From Methylomonas sp. ZR1 (GTDB taxonomy: Bacteria > Pseudomonadota > Gammaproteobacteria > Methylococcales > Methylomonadaceae): a stretch of DNA of 64,000 nucleotides. Made by a program: the position numbers and the translations under genes. The notes beneath the pieces are model-generated. The model was not told the DNA's origin. It did no database searches and worked only from the letters and a program-made list of their open reading frames with translations. The stretch is from positions 4,154,001-4,218,000 of the forward strand of contig NZ_RCST01000001.1 in the NCBI RefSeq assembly GCF_013141865.1. Direction: 5' to 3'. Position 1 is the stretch's first letter. Every line of letters begins with the position of its first letter. Positions 26,487 to 35,954 of this stretch are shown in pieces.

Positions 26487-29400
26487 TTAAACAGTGATTC
26501 TGAACCAAGCTGCATATAAAGCCGGCAAAAACAGTAGCGTCAACGCAGTCGCGACGGTCAAACCTCCCATAATCGCCACCGCCATCGGGCCGAAAAACGC
26601 GCTGTGGGTGAGGGGAATCATAGCCAATATTGCCGCCGCCGCCGTTAATACGATGGGGCGAAACCGGCGCACCGTCGAATCGACAATCGCATCAAAATCC
26701 GAACGCCCGGCCTGCTTATCCTGATCGATTTGATCGACCAGAATTACCGAGTTGCGCATGATCATGCCGGAAAGTGCGATGGTACCCAACATCGCCACAA
26801 AACCGAACGGTTGTTGAAAAATCAACAAAAACAAGGTCACGCCGATTAGTCCCAGCGGCGCTGTTAATAACACCAAGGCCATCCGCGAAAAGCTTTGCAA
26901 CTGAATCATCAGCACAGTCAATACCGTTAGAAAGAACAAAGGCATACCGGCCGCGACCGAATCGCCGCCTTTGGCCGATTCTTCCACCGCGCCGCCGGTC
27001 TCCAGGCGGTAGCCGGGCGGTAATTGCCGCTTTATGTCGACCAGTTGTTCTTCTATCTGAGCCGACACCATCGGCGCCTGCATATTGCCATACAAATTCG
27101 CGCGCACCGTGACGGTAGGAATGCGATTACGCCGCCAAATCAAACCTTCCTCAAAACCGTATTCCAGTTCCGCGACTTGCGACAGGGGCACACTGCGTCC
27201 GCCGGGGATAGGTATCATCAAATTTTGCAGACGCGATAAATGCTTACGTTCGATTTCGGCGCCACGCACCAATAAGTCGATGCGCTCGATGCCTTCACGA
27301 AATTCGGTCACATACAAGCCTTGTAGCGCACCGTTGACAATATTGGCAATATCACTGGAGCTAATCCCCAGCAGTCTGGCTTTCGATTGGTCAACATTCA
27401 CGCGCACGACTTTCACCGGTTCTTCCCAATCCAACTGCACGTTGGACGGATAAGGGTTGGCGCGCATCACATCCGCCACCTGGCGGGCAATCGTGCGTAG
27501 CGTTGATAAATCCGGCCCGGAGACTCTGAATTGCACGGGAAAACCTACCGGCGGGCCGTTCTCCAAACGTAATACGCTGCCGCGCATATCCGGAAAATCC
27601 TGTTCGAACAAATGTATGAGTTTATCGCGCAGTTGTTCTCGTTCCGCTGGGCCATTGGTCAACACCACAAACTGCGCAAAGCTGCGTTGCGGTAATTGCT
27701 GATCCAAAGGTAAATAAAAACGCGGACTGCCGTTGCCGACATAAGCCACGTAATTATCGATGCCGCTTTGGTCATCCAGCCAGGCCTCCAGTTTTTTCAC
27801 ATCGGCTTCAGTAGCGGCATACGACACACCTTCCGCCAAGCGCAAGTCGACAATTAACTCCGGCCGAGTGGAATCCGGAAAAAACTGTTGCTGAACAAAC
27901 TTAAAACCGAAGATCGCGGTAATAAACATGGCTATGGTTAAAACAATCACCAGCCAGCGGTGGATAACGCAAGCAGCCACCAGTTTTCGGAAGCGCAGAT
28001 AAAACGGCGTTTGATATAGCTCGTGGGCGTGGTTCTTGGGCTGTTCGGCATGTGGTTTGTTCCGCAATTTGGCCCAAATCCGCGCCCAGCTCGACGCTTG
28101 CTCTTGTCCCTTGCTCAAGTCAGGCAATAAGCGATGGCCCAAATACGGTACAAACACTACCGCCGCGAACCAGGAGACCAACAAGGCGATAACCACCACT
28201 TGAAAGATCGAGCGGGTGTATTCGCCGGTAGAAGACGCCGCCGTGGCAATCGGCAAAAAGCCGGCCGCGGTTACCAATGTGCCGCTCAGCATCGGCATCG
28301 CGGTGGATGTATAGGCAAATGCGGCAGCACGGGTTCTATCCCAACCCTGTTCCATCTTAGACGCCATCATTTCCACGGCAATAATGGCATCGTCCACCAA
28401 CAAACCCAAAGCCAAAATCAACGCACCCAGAGAAATTTTGTGCAAACCAACGCCAAACAGATGCATCAGCCAAAAAGTGACTGCCAACACCACCGGAATC
28501 GTGATCGCGACCACGATGCCGGTGCGTAAACCCAACGACAGCAAGCTAACGCCCAGCACTATGACGACCGCTTCGGTCAGCGATTTGGCAAACTCGTTAA
28601 CCGAGCGCTGCACCGCTTTCGGCTGCGAAGACACAGTATGCAATTCCAAACCCACCGGCAATTGGGCTTGGGTAGTTACCACGGCCTGGTCCAAATCGCG
28701 GCCCAGCTTGATGATATCGCCGCCAGCACGCATCGCCACGCCAATCAACAGCGCGTCATGACCTTTATAACGCACCCGGTCCTTGGGGGGATCTTCAAAG
28801 CCGCGGCTGACTTTGGCGACATCGCCCAACCGAAATTCGTTGTTATTGGCGCGAAAACGTACATCCCGCAGTTCTTCCAATCTATCGTAACGACCGGTTA
28901 CCGCAATCCGAATATGCTCGTTTTCAGAATCGAAACTACCGCTGCCCGTCACCAGATTTTGCGCTTGCAAGGTGCGGAGCAAGGTGGCAACGTCGATGCC
29001 GATGGTCGCTAATTTGGCATTGGACAATTCGACGTAAATGCGTTGTTTCTGCTCGCCGAAAAAGTCAACCTTGGCGACATCGTTCACTCTGAGCAGTTCG
29101 GCGCGCAACGTTTCCGCGTGACGCTTCAGTTCCGCATAGTCGTAGCCGTCGCCGGTCAAGGCATACAAGTTTCCGTATACATCCCCAAACTCATCGTTGA
29201 ACGTCGGCCCTTCAACACCGGCCGGCAGGGTGTAAGCAATATCGCCGATTTTTTTACGAACCTGATAAAAAATGTCCGGGACTTGCGCCGCGGGTGTGGA
29301 GTCCTTGGCCGACAGAAAAATTAAGGATTCGCCCGGCCTGGAATAGCTGCGTAAATTATCCAGCCAGGGTACTTCCTGGAGCTTTTTCTCCAGTTTATCG

Positions 29401-29603
29401 GTGACTTGTTGTTCCACTTCCTGCGCGCTGGCACCGGGCCAACCGGTGCGGATAACCATCACTTTGAAAGTGAACGGCGGATCTTCAGACTGGCCCAGCC
29501 TGGTATACGAAAGCATGCCTACCAAGGTCAGCATCAACATGGCATATAACACCAATGCCGGGTGCCGCAAAGCCCACTCGGAGAGATTGAAGCCCGATTT
29601 CAT
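26487..29603 (-). CDS. RND-family efflux transporter, inner-membrane permease
   Basis: 1038 residues, normal for an AcrB-type trimer subunit. TM1 follows LSEWALRHPALVLYAMLMLTLVGMLSYTRLGQSEDPPFTFKVMVIRT. The proton-relay aspartates are in TM4, GLLVDDAIIAVEMM. Two large periplasmic loops and the second TM block (MIQLQSFSRMALVLLTAPLGLIGV, GMIMRNSVILVDQID) are intact. It starts inside the adaptor stop (4-bp overlap), so the two genes form one operon. No TolC-like gene follows, so an unlinked outer-membrane channel must be used. Substrates cannot be predicted; the sequence is nearer HAE-1 than metal (CusA) pumps. Confidence 0.95.
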   Translation of the reverse strand: MKSGFNLSEWALRHPALVLYAMLMLTLVGMLSYTRLGQSEDPPFTFKVMVIRTGWPGASAQEVEQQVTDKLEKKLQEVPWLDNLRSYSRPGESLIFLSAKDSTPAAQVPDIFYQVRKKIGDIAYTLPAGVEGPTFNDEFGDVYGNLYALTGDGYDYAELKRHAETLRAELLRVNDVAKVDFFGEQKQRIYVELSNAKLATIGIDVATLLRTLQAQNLVTGSGSFDSENEHIRIAVTGRYDRLEELRDVRFRANNNEFRLGDVAKVSRGFEDPPKDRVRYKGHDALLIGVAMRAGGDIIKLGRDLDQAVVTTQAQLPVGLELHTVSSQPKAVQRSVNEFAKSLTEAVVIVLGVSLLSLGLRTGIVVAITIPVVLAVTFWLMHLFGVGLHKISLGALILALGLLVDDAIIAVEMMASKMEQGWDRTRAAAFAYTSTAMPMLSGTLVTAAGFLPIATAASSTGEYTRSIFQVVVIALLVSWFAAVVFVPYLGHRLLPDLSKGQEQASSWARIWAKLRNKPHAEQPKNHAHELYQTPFYLRFRKLVAACVIHRWLVIVLTIAMFITAIFGFKFVQQQFFPDSTRPELIVDLRLAEGVSYAATEADVKKLEAWLDDQSGIDNYVAYVGNGSPRFYLPLDQQLPQRSFAQFVVLTNGPAEREQLRDKLIHLFEQDFPDMRGSVLRLENGPPVGFPVQFRVSGPDLSTLRTIARQVADVMRANPYPSNVQLDWEEPVKVVRVNVDQSKARLLGISSSDIANIVNGALQGLYVTEFREGIERIDLLVRGAEIERKHLSRLQNLMIPIPGGRSVPLSQVAELEYGFEEGLIWRRNRIPTVTVRANLYGNMQAPMVSAQIEEQLVDIKRQLPPGYRLETGGAVEESAKGGDSVAAGMPLFFLTVLTVLMIQLQSFSRMALVLLTAPLGLIGVTLFLLIFQQPFGFVAMLGTIALSGMIMRNSVILVDQIDQDKQAGRSDFDAIVDSTVRRFRPIVLTAAAAILAMIPLTHSAFFGPMAVAIMGGLTVATALTLLFLPALYAAWFRITV

Positions 29604-30667
29604 GGTTGGCTCCGCAGCGGCGTTGCCCGGACTTTCTGGCCGGGTATCAAAGTTTGCACCCCCGCCACTACTACTTGTTCGCCTTTTTGGATACCGCCGG
29701 CAATCAACACACCATCTTCGCGAAACGCGCCGGCCTGAACGGTTCTAGGCTGAACTTCACCGTTCGCCGGATTCACCACCCAGACGACGGATTGACCATC
29801 GCGCTGAGTAAGCGCTGTGGTGGGTAATAAAAAATCCTTGGTGTCCTGATGATAAAAACGGACGCCGGCCGTCATGCCCAAACGCACCGAATCGTCGGCA
29901 TCCAGGAAAACCACACGTACTTGAAAAGTACGTGTGAGATTATCGGCCGCCGGTGCCACTTCCCGGACTTTACCTTGATATACGGTAGTGGGGTTGGCCC
30001 ACAATCTGATTTCCGCCGGCACATCGACAGCGATGCCCAGCATGCGCGACTCGGGAACGGCTATTTCAACTTCCTTATTCTCCGGCACGGCAACACGAAC
30101 AATAGGCTCGCCGGCGGCAACCACTTGGCCCGGTTCGGCCTGAATGCGGGTAACCACGCCATCCCGCTCCGCCAGTAACTGCGTGTAGCGCGACTGATTG
30201 CCGGTTACCGCCGCTTGCGCGCGGGTTTGCTTTACCCTGGCCGCCGCCGCCTTGAATTGCGCTTCCTGAATATCCAAAGCCTGGTTGGAAATGAATTTGC
30301 TGGCGTGTAATTGGCGTTGTCTGTCCAGCTCAGCTTGGGCCAAGGCCAAATCGGCTTCCGCCGCCCGGACTTCCGCCTGCGCCGCTTGGGTGGATAAACC
30401 GGTATCCATACTATCCAGTTTGGCCAACAGCTGACCCTTAGTCACCACTGCGCCTGTATCGACATTGCGTTCGATAATTTTGCCGTTGATGCGAAAACCT
30501 TGAGCACTTTCGTAGCGGGAGCGAATTTCGCCTATCAATATGATAGGAGCGGCTGTGGTTTGTTCGCCTACTGTCACCACTAAAGCCGGTCTGGGCGCTG
30601 ATGCTGTGGGCGCTGGTTTTTCGCAAGCGGCCAGCAATAGCGGCAACGTCAACAACAAATATTTCAT
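29600..30667 (-). CDS. RND efflux periplasmic adaptor (membrane fusion) lipoprotein
   Basis: 355 residues. Lipoprotein signal LLLTLPLLLAAC with the lipidated Cys15. Then the barrel-sandwich lipoyl half motif GFRINGKIIERNVDTGAVVTKGQLLAKLD, a coiled-coil hairpin (QAEVRAAEADLALAQAELDRQRQL ... QALDIQEAQFKAAAARVKQTRAQ), and RIQAEPGQVVAAGEPIVRVA, the standard order in AcrA-like proteins. It links the permease to the outer-membrane channel. The next upstream gene, 41 bp away, is unrelated. Confidence 0.93.
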   Translation of the reverse strand: MKYLLLTLPLLLAACEKPAPTASAPRPALVVTVGEQTTAAPIILIGEIRSRYESAQGFRINGKIIERNVDTGAVVTKGQLLAKLDSMDTGLSTQAAQAEVRAAEADLALAQAELDRQRQLHASKFISNQALDIQEAQFKAAAARVKQTRAQAAVTGNQSRYTQLLAERDGVVTRIQAEPGQVVAAGEPIVRVAVPENKEVEIAVPESRMLGIAVDVPAEIRLWANPTTVYQGKVREVAPAADNLTRTFQVRVVFLDADDSVRLGMTAGVRFYHQDTKDFLLPTTALTQRDGQSVVWVVNPANGEVQPRTVQAGAFREDGVLIAGGIQKGEQVVVAGVQTLIPGQKVRATPLRSQP

Positions 30668-30708
30668 CTTATCCCCTAAAAAATGGCACTAGCTGCATCC
30701 AGAGTTAT

Positions 30709-31635
30709 TTATGCCATGGCCTTGCGGATTAACTCCAGCGGCACCAGCGAAATCAATGCTCTAAACAACAAGGCGTTATGATTGTTGACTAGGCCGTAAC
30801 ATTCGTAATCCAAGGGTGTGGCGTTCAAATCGCCGAAATCGTGCGCGGCACAATCCGCTGCGGGTTTGATCAAAATATGCACCGCGTCGTTACTTTTAAG
30901 CTGCGACAAACAACGTCTGTCGATGGAAATTTTGTGCGAAGTATAGACCATGGGGTTACGCTCGAAATCGTGCAGCCATTTCAAGGCCTTTTCCAGTAAG
31001 GCACTGGACAGCAATGCGCACGGAAACATCTCCGGGAAAATCACCTTATCCTGTAGCTCGTCGAAATACTGGGTTTGATCACGTAGCGATGCACACAAAA
31101 AATTCTTGGCATTGCTGGTCATCATGAACTTGCGTTTGAGAAAAAAACCATTGCTCAAAAAACAACGGTCAGGCTGGATTTTTAATTCGCCGACCCGAGA
31201 CAAATCCGGCTGATCTAAAAACAGCGGTTCGGCGGTTTCTTTTTTATAGCCGGTCAGGGCCAGTTTGCCGTCGGCCTTGACGATAATCCGATTGCTCAAG
31301 CTTGGCGACGGTTCTTTTTTAAATACCGATTCTTTAATATCCACTTCAATCGCCTGGTTCGGCTTAATGGCATTGGCAAAGGCAAACTGGTAGTTGCTGA
31401 AGTTCAAGCTATGTTCGGCCAGCAATTTTTCTTCGTCATGTTGCCGGCGATAGTCGGCGATCTTGCCTTCGATCAAGGACTCTAGCTGAAACCCCAAGGT
31501 AATCGGGCCATTAAACGGATTGCCGTTAATGTTCTGCCACTTCCGGCTATCGTGGAACAGATTGAAATCGTCGGTGGAATTGCGGGCGATGTCGATATGT
31601 AGCTGACTGAAAGCGTCCGGATTGATTGGATTCAT
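30709..31635 (-). CDS. Hotdog-fold-like hypothetical protein
   Basis: 308 residues from the ATG at 31635 with GGAGG 8 bp upstream. FSQLHIDIARNSTDDFNLFHDSRKWQNINGNPFNGPITLGFQLESLI resembles the MaoC-like dehydratase pattern (D-N-x-H-D ... I-x-x-G). A second half with YTSHKISIDRRCLSQLKSNDAVHILIKP could be a second hotdog. The family is not known to me; a role in acyl-thioester chemistry is only a suggestion. Confidence 0.68.
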   Translation of the reverse strand: MNPINPDAFSQLHIDIARNSTDDFNLFHDSRKWQNINGNPFNGPITLGFQLESLIEGKIADYRRQHDEEKLLAEHSLNFSNYQFAFANAIKPNQAIEVDIKESVFKKEPSPSLSNRIIVKADGKLALTGYKKETAEPLFLDQPDLSRVGELKIQPDRCFLSNGFFLKRKFMMTSNAKNFLCASLRDQTQYFDELQDKVIFPEMFPCALLSSALLEKALKWLHDFERNPMVYTSHKISIDRRCLSQLKSNDAVHILIKPAADCAAHDFGDLNATPLDYECYGLVNNHNALLFRALISLVPLELIRKAMA

Positions 31636-31744
31636 AGAAGCGGCCTCCGCTGGGCTTTGGATACAAGGCAATTCAACTCGCCGCATGCTACCACCTATCA
31701 TCGGCATCACAAACTTGGCAAAGGCGGCATACTGCGTTTGCAGC

Positions 31745-34132
31745 TTAGTCTAGCTGATCGCCGCTATCCAGGGCTTTCAGACGGGCGCTTACCCAGGCCA
31801 GATCGTTGGCGTATTGCGGAACATTGGGAAAAGCTTCAGCCAATTTCGCCGCTAACTCCTTACTTTCCTTAAAACAACCTATGGCCTGGGGCAAACGTCC
31901 GAGGACTTGCTCCACCATGCCGACATTGTTCAGCGAAACATTCAAATCACTTAGCGCTTGCGGACTATCGCCCAGCGCCTCCCGCAGTTGCCGGCGCAAG
32001 CTCAGGCTTTCGGCATAGGCCGCTCGCGCTTCTTCTGGGCGGCCCAGGGCTTTACCCACATCGCCGATGTTGTCCAGCGAAATACTCAAGTCGCGCAGCG
32101 CTTGCGGACTGTCGCCCAGCGCCTCCCGCAGTTGTCGGCGCAAGCCCAAGCTTTCGGCATAGGCCACCCGCGCTTCTTCCAGACGGCTCAGGGCATTTTC
32201 CACATTGCCGACGTTATCCAGCGACACACTCAAATCGCGCAGCGCTTGCGGACTGTCGCCCAGCGCTTCCCGCAGTTGCCGGCGCAAGCCCAGGCTCTCG
32301 ATATAGGCCGCCCTCGCGGCTTCCAGGCGGCTCAGGGCATTTTCCAGATTGCCGACGTTATCCAGCGACACACTCAAATCGCGCAGCGCTTGCGGACTGT
32401 CGCCCAGCGCCTCCCGCAGTTGCCGGCGCAAGCCCAGACTTTCGGCATAAGCCGCCCGCGCCTCTTCCAGGCGGCCCAGGGCATTTTCCACATTGCCGAC
32501 GTTATCCAGCGATATACTCAAATCGCGTAGCGCTTGCGGACTGTCGCCCAGCACCTCCCGCAGTTGCCGGCGCAAGCTCAGGCTTTCGGCATAGGCCGCC
32601 CGCGCTTCTTCCAGGCGACCCAGGATTTGAGCCACCGCGCCGACTTTGTTCAGCGACACACTCAAATCGCGTAGCGCTTGCGGACTGTCGCCCAGCACCT
32701 CCCGCAGTTGCCGGCGCAAGCTCAGGCTTTCGGCATAGGCTGCCCGCGCCTGTTCCAGGCGGCCCAGGGCATTATCCACATCGCCGACGTTATCCAGCGA
32801 TATACTCAAATCGCGTAGCGCTTGCGGACTGTCGCCCAGCGCCTCCCGTAGTTGCCGGCGCAAGCCCAAGCTTTCGGCATAGGCCGCCCGCGCGGCTTCC
32901 AGGCGGCCCAGGATTTGATCCACCGCGCCGACTTTGTTCAGCGACACACTCAAATCGCGTAGCGCTTGCGGACTGTCGCCCAGCGCCTCCCGCAGTTGCC
33001 GGCGCAAGCTCAGGCTTTCGGCATAGGCCGCCCGCGCGGCTTCCAAGCGACCCAGAGCCTTATCCACATCGCCGATGTTGTTCAGCGATATACTCAAACC
33101 GCGCAGCGCTTGCGGACTGTCGCCCAGCGCCCCCCGTAGTTGCCGGCGCAAGCCCAAGCTTTCGGCATAGGCCGCCCGCGCGGCTTCCAGACGGCCCAGG
33201 GCATTATCCACTTCGCCGACGTTATCCAGCGACACACTCAAATCGCGCAGCACTTGCGGACTGTCGCCCAGCACCTCCCGCAGTTGCCGGCACAAACTCA
33301 GGCTTTCGGCATAGGCCGCCCGCGCGGCTTCCAGGCGGCCCAGGGCTTGGCCTATATCGCCGGTGTAATCCAGAATTATGCTGAAATTACGCACGGCATC
33401 GGGTGCATCAGGTTTATTAGCCAACCGCCGCAACACCGGCGATATTTGCTCGACAACTTGCCCGGCGGCGGCATAATCCGTTCTCTCAATAGCCGCGTCG
33501 AGCGCGGCGAAAGCCGCATCCGCCGACAGCCGCTGTTTGTCGGTAGTGTGTTCCCACAAGCGCCGCCATTCCAGTTCAGCGGCTGACAATTCCCGGCTGG
33601 CTGCCAAGCCGGCCGGAGCAGGTAAATTCTCCGGGCAACCGGCCAGTACTATAGGTTCTGGCGTCGGTAAATCGGCGGTATAACTGCGAATACTCCATAA
33701 ATCCGGCAGCATGCTAGGCACATCGATACGAAACTCGGCCGGCAGCAGCACTATCAGCGGGCAGGCAACGTCGCGCTCCAATAAGAAGCGTCTTTCGTTA
33801 AGGCGGGCCAGCAATTGCCAGACCGCCCGGCGCTGGCTATCGCCATCCAGCCTTAACTCCAACCACAAGGGCGGGCGCTTGTCGCCCAGAGGCCGGGCAG
33901 CGAGTATCGCCGCCAAGGTGGCGTCCAGTTGTTCGGGATGTTGTAAAACAAATTGCCGTAACGGCAGGGTATTGATACTCAGCAAGTCTTGCAGGCGCTG
34001 TTTCAAAGCCTGGACCGGCGCGGGATGCCGACTAAACAACACCGCCAACGCAAAGCCGCGCGCCCATTCCAGATGCGGGCGCAGCTTACGCCAAATGCTG
34101 TCCAGCTCGGTTTGATAATCGGTGTCAATCAC
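31745..34132 (-). CDS. Tetratricopeptide-repeat protein, partner of the P-loop ATPase
   Basis: 795 residues from a GTG at 34132, which overlaps the ATPase stop by 8 bp. The alternative ATG at 34180 adds 16 residues that overlap ATPase codons. Residues about 1-190 form a folded head (LDSIWRKLRPHLEWARGFALAVLFSR, LARLNERRFLLERDVACPLIVLLPAEFRIDVPSMLPDLWSIRSYTADLP) like the region that joins AAA/STAND ATPases to TPR sensors in other bacteria. From about 250 come 11 tandem 48-residue TPR units, nine of them nearly identical. No catalytic effector domain is seen. It is probably the binding or scaffold arm of a two-protein complex. Confidence 0.85.
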   Translation of the reverse strand: MIDTDYQTELDSIWRKLRPHLEWARGFALAVLFSRHPAPVQALKQRLQDLLSINTLPLRQFVLQHPEQLDATLAAILAARPLGDKRPPLWLELRLDGDSQRRAVWQLLARLNERRFLLERDVACPLIVLLPAEFRIDVPSMLPDLWSIRSYTADLPTPEPIVLAGCPENLPAPAGLAASRELSAAELEWRRLWEHTTDKQRLSADAAFAALDAAIERTDYAAAGQVVEQISPVLRRLANKPDAPDAVRNFSIILDYTGDIGQALGRLEAARAAYAESLSLCRQLREVLGDSPQVLRDLSVSLDNVGEVDNALGRLEAARAAYAESLGLRRQLRGALGDSPQALRGLSISLNNIGDVDKALGRLEAARAAYAESLSLRRQLREALGDSPQALRDLSVSLNKVGAVDQILGRLEAARAAYAESLGLRRQLREALGDSPQALRDLSISLDNVGDVDNALGRLEQARAAYAESLSLRRQLREVLGDSPQALRDLSVSLNKVGAVAQILGRLEEARAAYAESLSLRRQLREVLGDSPQALRDLSISLDNVGNVENALGRLEEARAAYAESLGLRRQLREALGDSPQALRDLSVSLDNVGNLENALSRLEAARAAYIESLGLRRQLREALGDSPQALRDLSVSLDNVGNVENALSRLEEARVAYAESLGLRRQLREALGDSPQALRDLSISLDNIGDVGKALGRPEEARAAYAESLSLRRQLREALGDSPQALSDLNVSLNNVGMVEQVLGRLPQAIGCFKESKELAAKLAEAFPNVPQYANDLAWVSARLKALDSGDQLD
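31802..33385. repeat. 11 tandem 144-bp coding repeats (TPR units)
   Basis: Each 48-residue unit follows LSVSLDNVGxVxxALGRLE, then xARAAYAESLxLRRQLRE, then xLGDSPQALRD. Units 2 to 10 are nearly identical even at third codon positions; units 1 and 11 are diverged end caps. Such homogeneity implies recent expansion or gene conversion, and copy number may differ between strains. Confidence 0.93.
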
Positions 34133-35480
34133 CTTTGGCAACGATGTCGCGCAACAGGGGATGCACGTCAAACCAGTCATCGCCGTTGCGGTAGTTGAGG
34201 ATGTATTTGCCTTCGGTCAGACGGGCAAAGTCCGGGAGTTTGTCCAGGCTTTCCAATTGCCGGTCGTGCTTTTCCAACACCCGCGCCAACACCTGTTTGT
34301 CGTCGCGAGCCAGCGGCATATCGTTACGCAAGGCGCTTTCCGCGCTGGCTAATACCGTATCGGGTAGCGGTAGCGATTCCTGATACAGCGCTTCGGTGAT
34401 GCATAAACCCACCAACCGGAAAAAATCGCGTAAATCGCCACCGGAGTTGGCGGCTAAACGTAGCAATTGCTCCCTGGTAAAAAATGTGCTCCATTCAGGA
34501 AAACGCCGGCCGACAATATCCACCATCGCATTCAGGCCGGTTTCGGAAGGTACCGGCGCAGCGCCGTCTTGCGGACGGCTTTCGTAAACATGCACGCTGG
34601 GCAGCATATAGATTTTGCCGCCGGAATACAAAGCCCCCAGGCTACCGGCCAAGGCCGTCAAATACGGTGGAATGGTGCAAACCAAATACAACGGCGGAAA
34701 ACGCAATTTGTCGGCATGCCCGGAAAAAATGGTTTCCACGCTCTTGAACACTTTACCTATGTCTTCGCTGTCGCCGACCCCGCGCAAGCGTTCCACCGAA
34801 TCCAACAGTAACACTACTTTTTTATCCGGCTGACCGGCTTTCCGGCGGGCGACAGCCACAACGTTTTCGACGAATTTACGCGCTTCTTGAACCAATCTGG
34901 CGACGTGACCGCGGGTGCCTTCCTGGAGCTTTTTCTTGAAGGTGGGGTTTTCCCGCAGCGACATTTTCAAGCTGGCTTTGAGATCCTCGCCGGCTTCCAA
35001 ACCAAGTTCCTCGATTTTGACTTCGCTTTGCAGAAAATTCCAAACCCGTTCGAAAAAGCCGATGTTGGCGGGATCGTGGCCGTAGCGTTCTTCGATTTTT
35101 TCCGATAAGCCGCCGAGCATGCTAATCAGAAAATCGGTGATTTCCACGGCCATGGTTAAATTCAGGTATTCGGCCATATCGACATAAAACACTTCGCAGC
35201 CCTGCTCGCGCAGCATTTCCGCCAGACGCATCAATTCGGTGGTTTTTCCGGTGCCACGGTTACCGGAAAATAAGTAAGTGCCGCCGCCTTCGTCGAAATC
35301 TATGCGATCAGCCAACACCCTAACCAGAGGCCGATCAGGCCCGTGTAAACCTTCTACGTAAAGGTCTTCGCTGACGCCGTCCGCAATCAAGGGATGCTTG
35401 CCGAATACCACCGGTCGGGTGGCATCCAGTGCATTGAGACAAGCTTTTATTTTGGGGCGTAATTCTGCCGGGTTGACCAT
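34125..35480 (-). CDS. P-loop (AAA/STAND-like) ATPase
   Basis: 451 residues. Walker A is GNRGTGKT (73-80) in YLFSGNRGTGKTTELMRLAEML; Walker B is KKVVLLLDSVERL with Asp227. A C-terminal winged-helix-like part includes FDVHPLLRDIV. N-terminal NPAELRPKIKACLNALDATRPVVFGK is typical of a family of ATPases in multi-gene sensor modules. It is coupled to the TPR gene. The pair resembles a split STAND NTPase (ATPase plus repeat sensor), and a defence or stress-sensing role is plausible but unproved. A 470-bp intergenic region with DnaA boxes lies upstream. Confidence 0.82.
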   Translation of the reverse strand: MVNPAELRPKIKACLNALDATRPVVFGKHPLIADGVSEDLYVEGLHGPDRPLVRVLADRIDFDEGGGTYLFSGNRGTGKTTELMRLAEMLREQGCEVFYVDMAEYLNLTMAVEITDFLISMLGGLSEKIEERYGHDPANIGFFERVWNFLQSEVKIEELGLEAGEDLKASLKMSLRENPTFKKKLQEGTRGHVARLVQEARKFVENVVAVARRKAGQPDKKVVLLLDSVERLRGVGDSEDIGKVFKSVETIFSGHADKLRFPPLYLVCTIPPYLTALAGSLGALYSGGKIYMLPSVHVYESRPQDGAAPVPSETGLNAMVDIVGRRFPEWSTFFTREQLLRLAANSGGDLRDFFRLVGLCITEALYQESLPLPDTVLASAESALRNDMPLARDDKQVLARVLEKHDRQLESLDKLPDFARLTEGKYILNYRNGDDWFDVHPLLRDIVAKGD

Positions 35481-35726
35481 GAGTATCTCTAGCCTAATTC
35501 AGTAAACATTCCGCTTTTGGAAATTTTAGTCATGTTAGCACGCTACATGGTTTTCTTGAGTCTACCCGGAGATAGTGTCCGGATAAGTGTATTTCAACGG
35601 GCGATGTTAAGAGATGGCGCTTGTAGTGCTACCCCTATCTATTGAGCTGTTGCAAGTATCGCCGGAAAAAGCCTGCCAAAAAACACGGTTTCTGTTGAAA
35701 ACTTGTTGGTCGAACAGCTAGGAGTT

Positions 35727-35918
35727 TGTGGATAAGTTGTCTGTAAAAACCCGGATTCTAGTTATCCCCAGACTGTAAACAAGCTAAAACGCCGCTGTAT
35801 AACAGCGTTAATTTTTAATAAGGCTATGAATAAATTCATATAAACAGTGTTTTCCACAGATTTTTCCGCCTTAGTAGTAATAACAATCTAAAGATATATA
35901 TAAAGTTATTATTACTAC
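35727..35918. other. Second oriC-like region with DnaA boxes
   Basis: Contains TGTGGATAA (35727-35735, a perfect box on the minus strand), near-match TTATCCCCA (35762-35770), TTTTCCACA (35850-35858), and an AT-rich tail with near-palindromic arms GTAGTAATAAC and GTTATTATTACTAC. It aligns with the dnaA-dnaN intergenic region: both share GTTTTCCACAG, AGTAGTAA, ACAAGCTAwAACG and AAGATAT in the same order. No gene occupies the 474-bp gap 35481-35954. Confidence 0.6.
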
Positions 35919-35954
35919 GATAATTGGACCTGAGTATTTCAGATCACGGAAACA

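Noticed and set aside
31802..33385. Regular 144-bp repeats that could be taken for a CRISPR or satellite array
   Set aside because: The repeats are in frame, longer than CRISPR repeats, have no unique spacers, and encode TPR units of a 795-residue protein.
31958..33586. Long plus-strand frames opposite the TPR repeats
   Set aside because: They are the mirror of the repeat codons and consist of repeated QRLPQLPAQAQAFGI-like text; no start signals.
34132..34180. ATG at 34180 as start of the TPR protein
   Set aside because: It would overlap the ATPase gene by 56 bp, and its first residues look like translation of ATPase codons in another frame; the GTG at 34132 fits a coupled start better.
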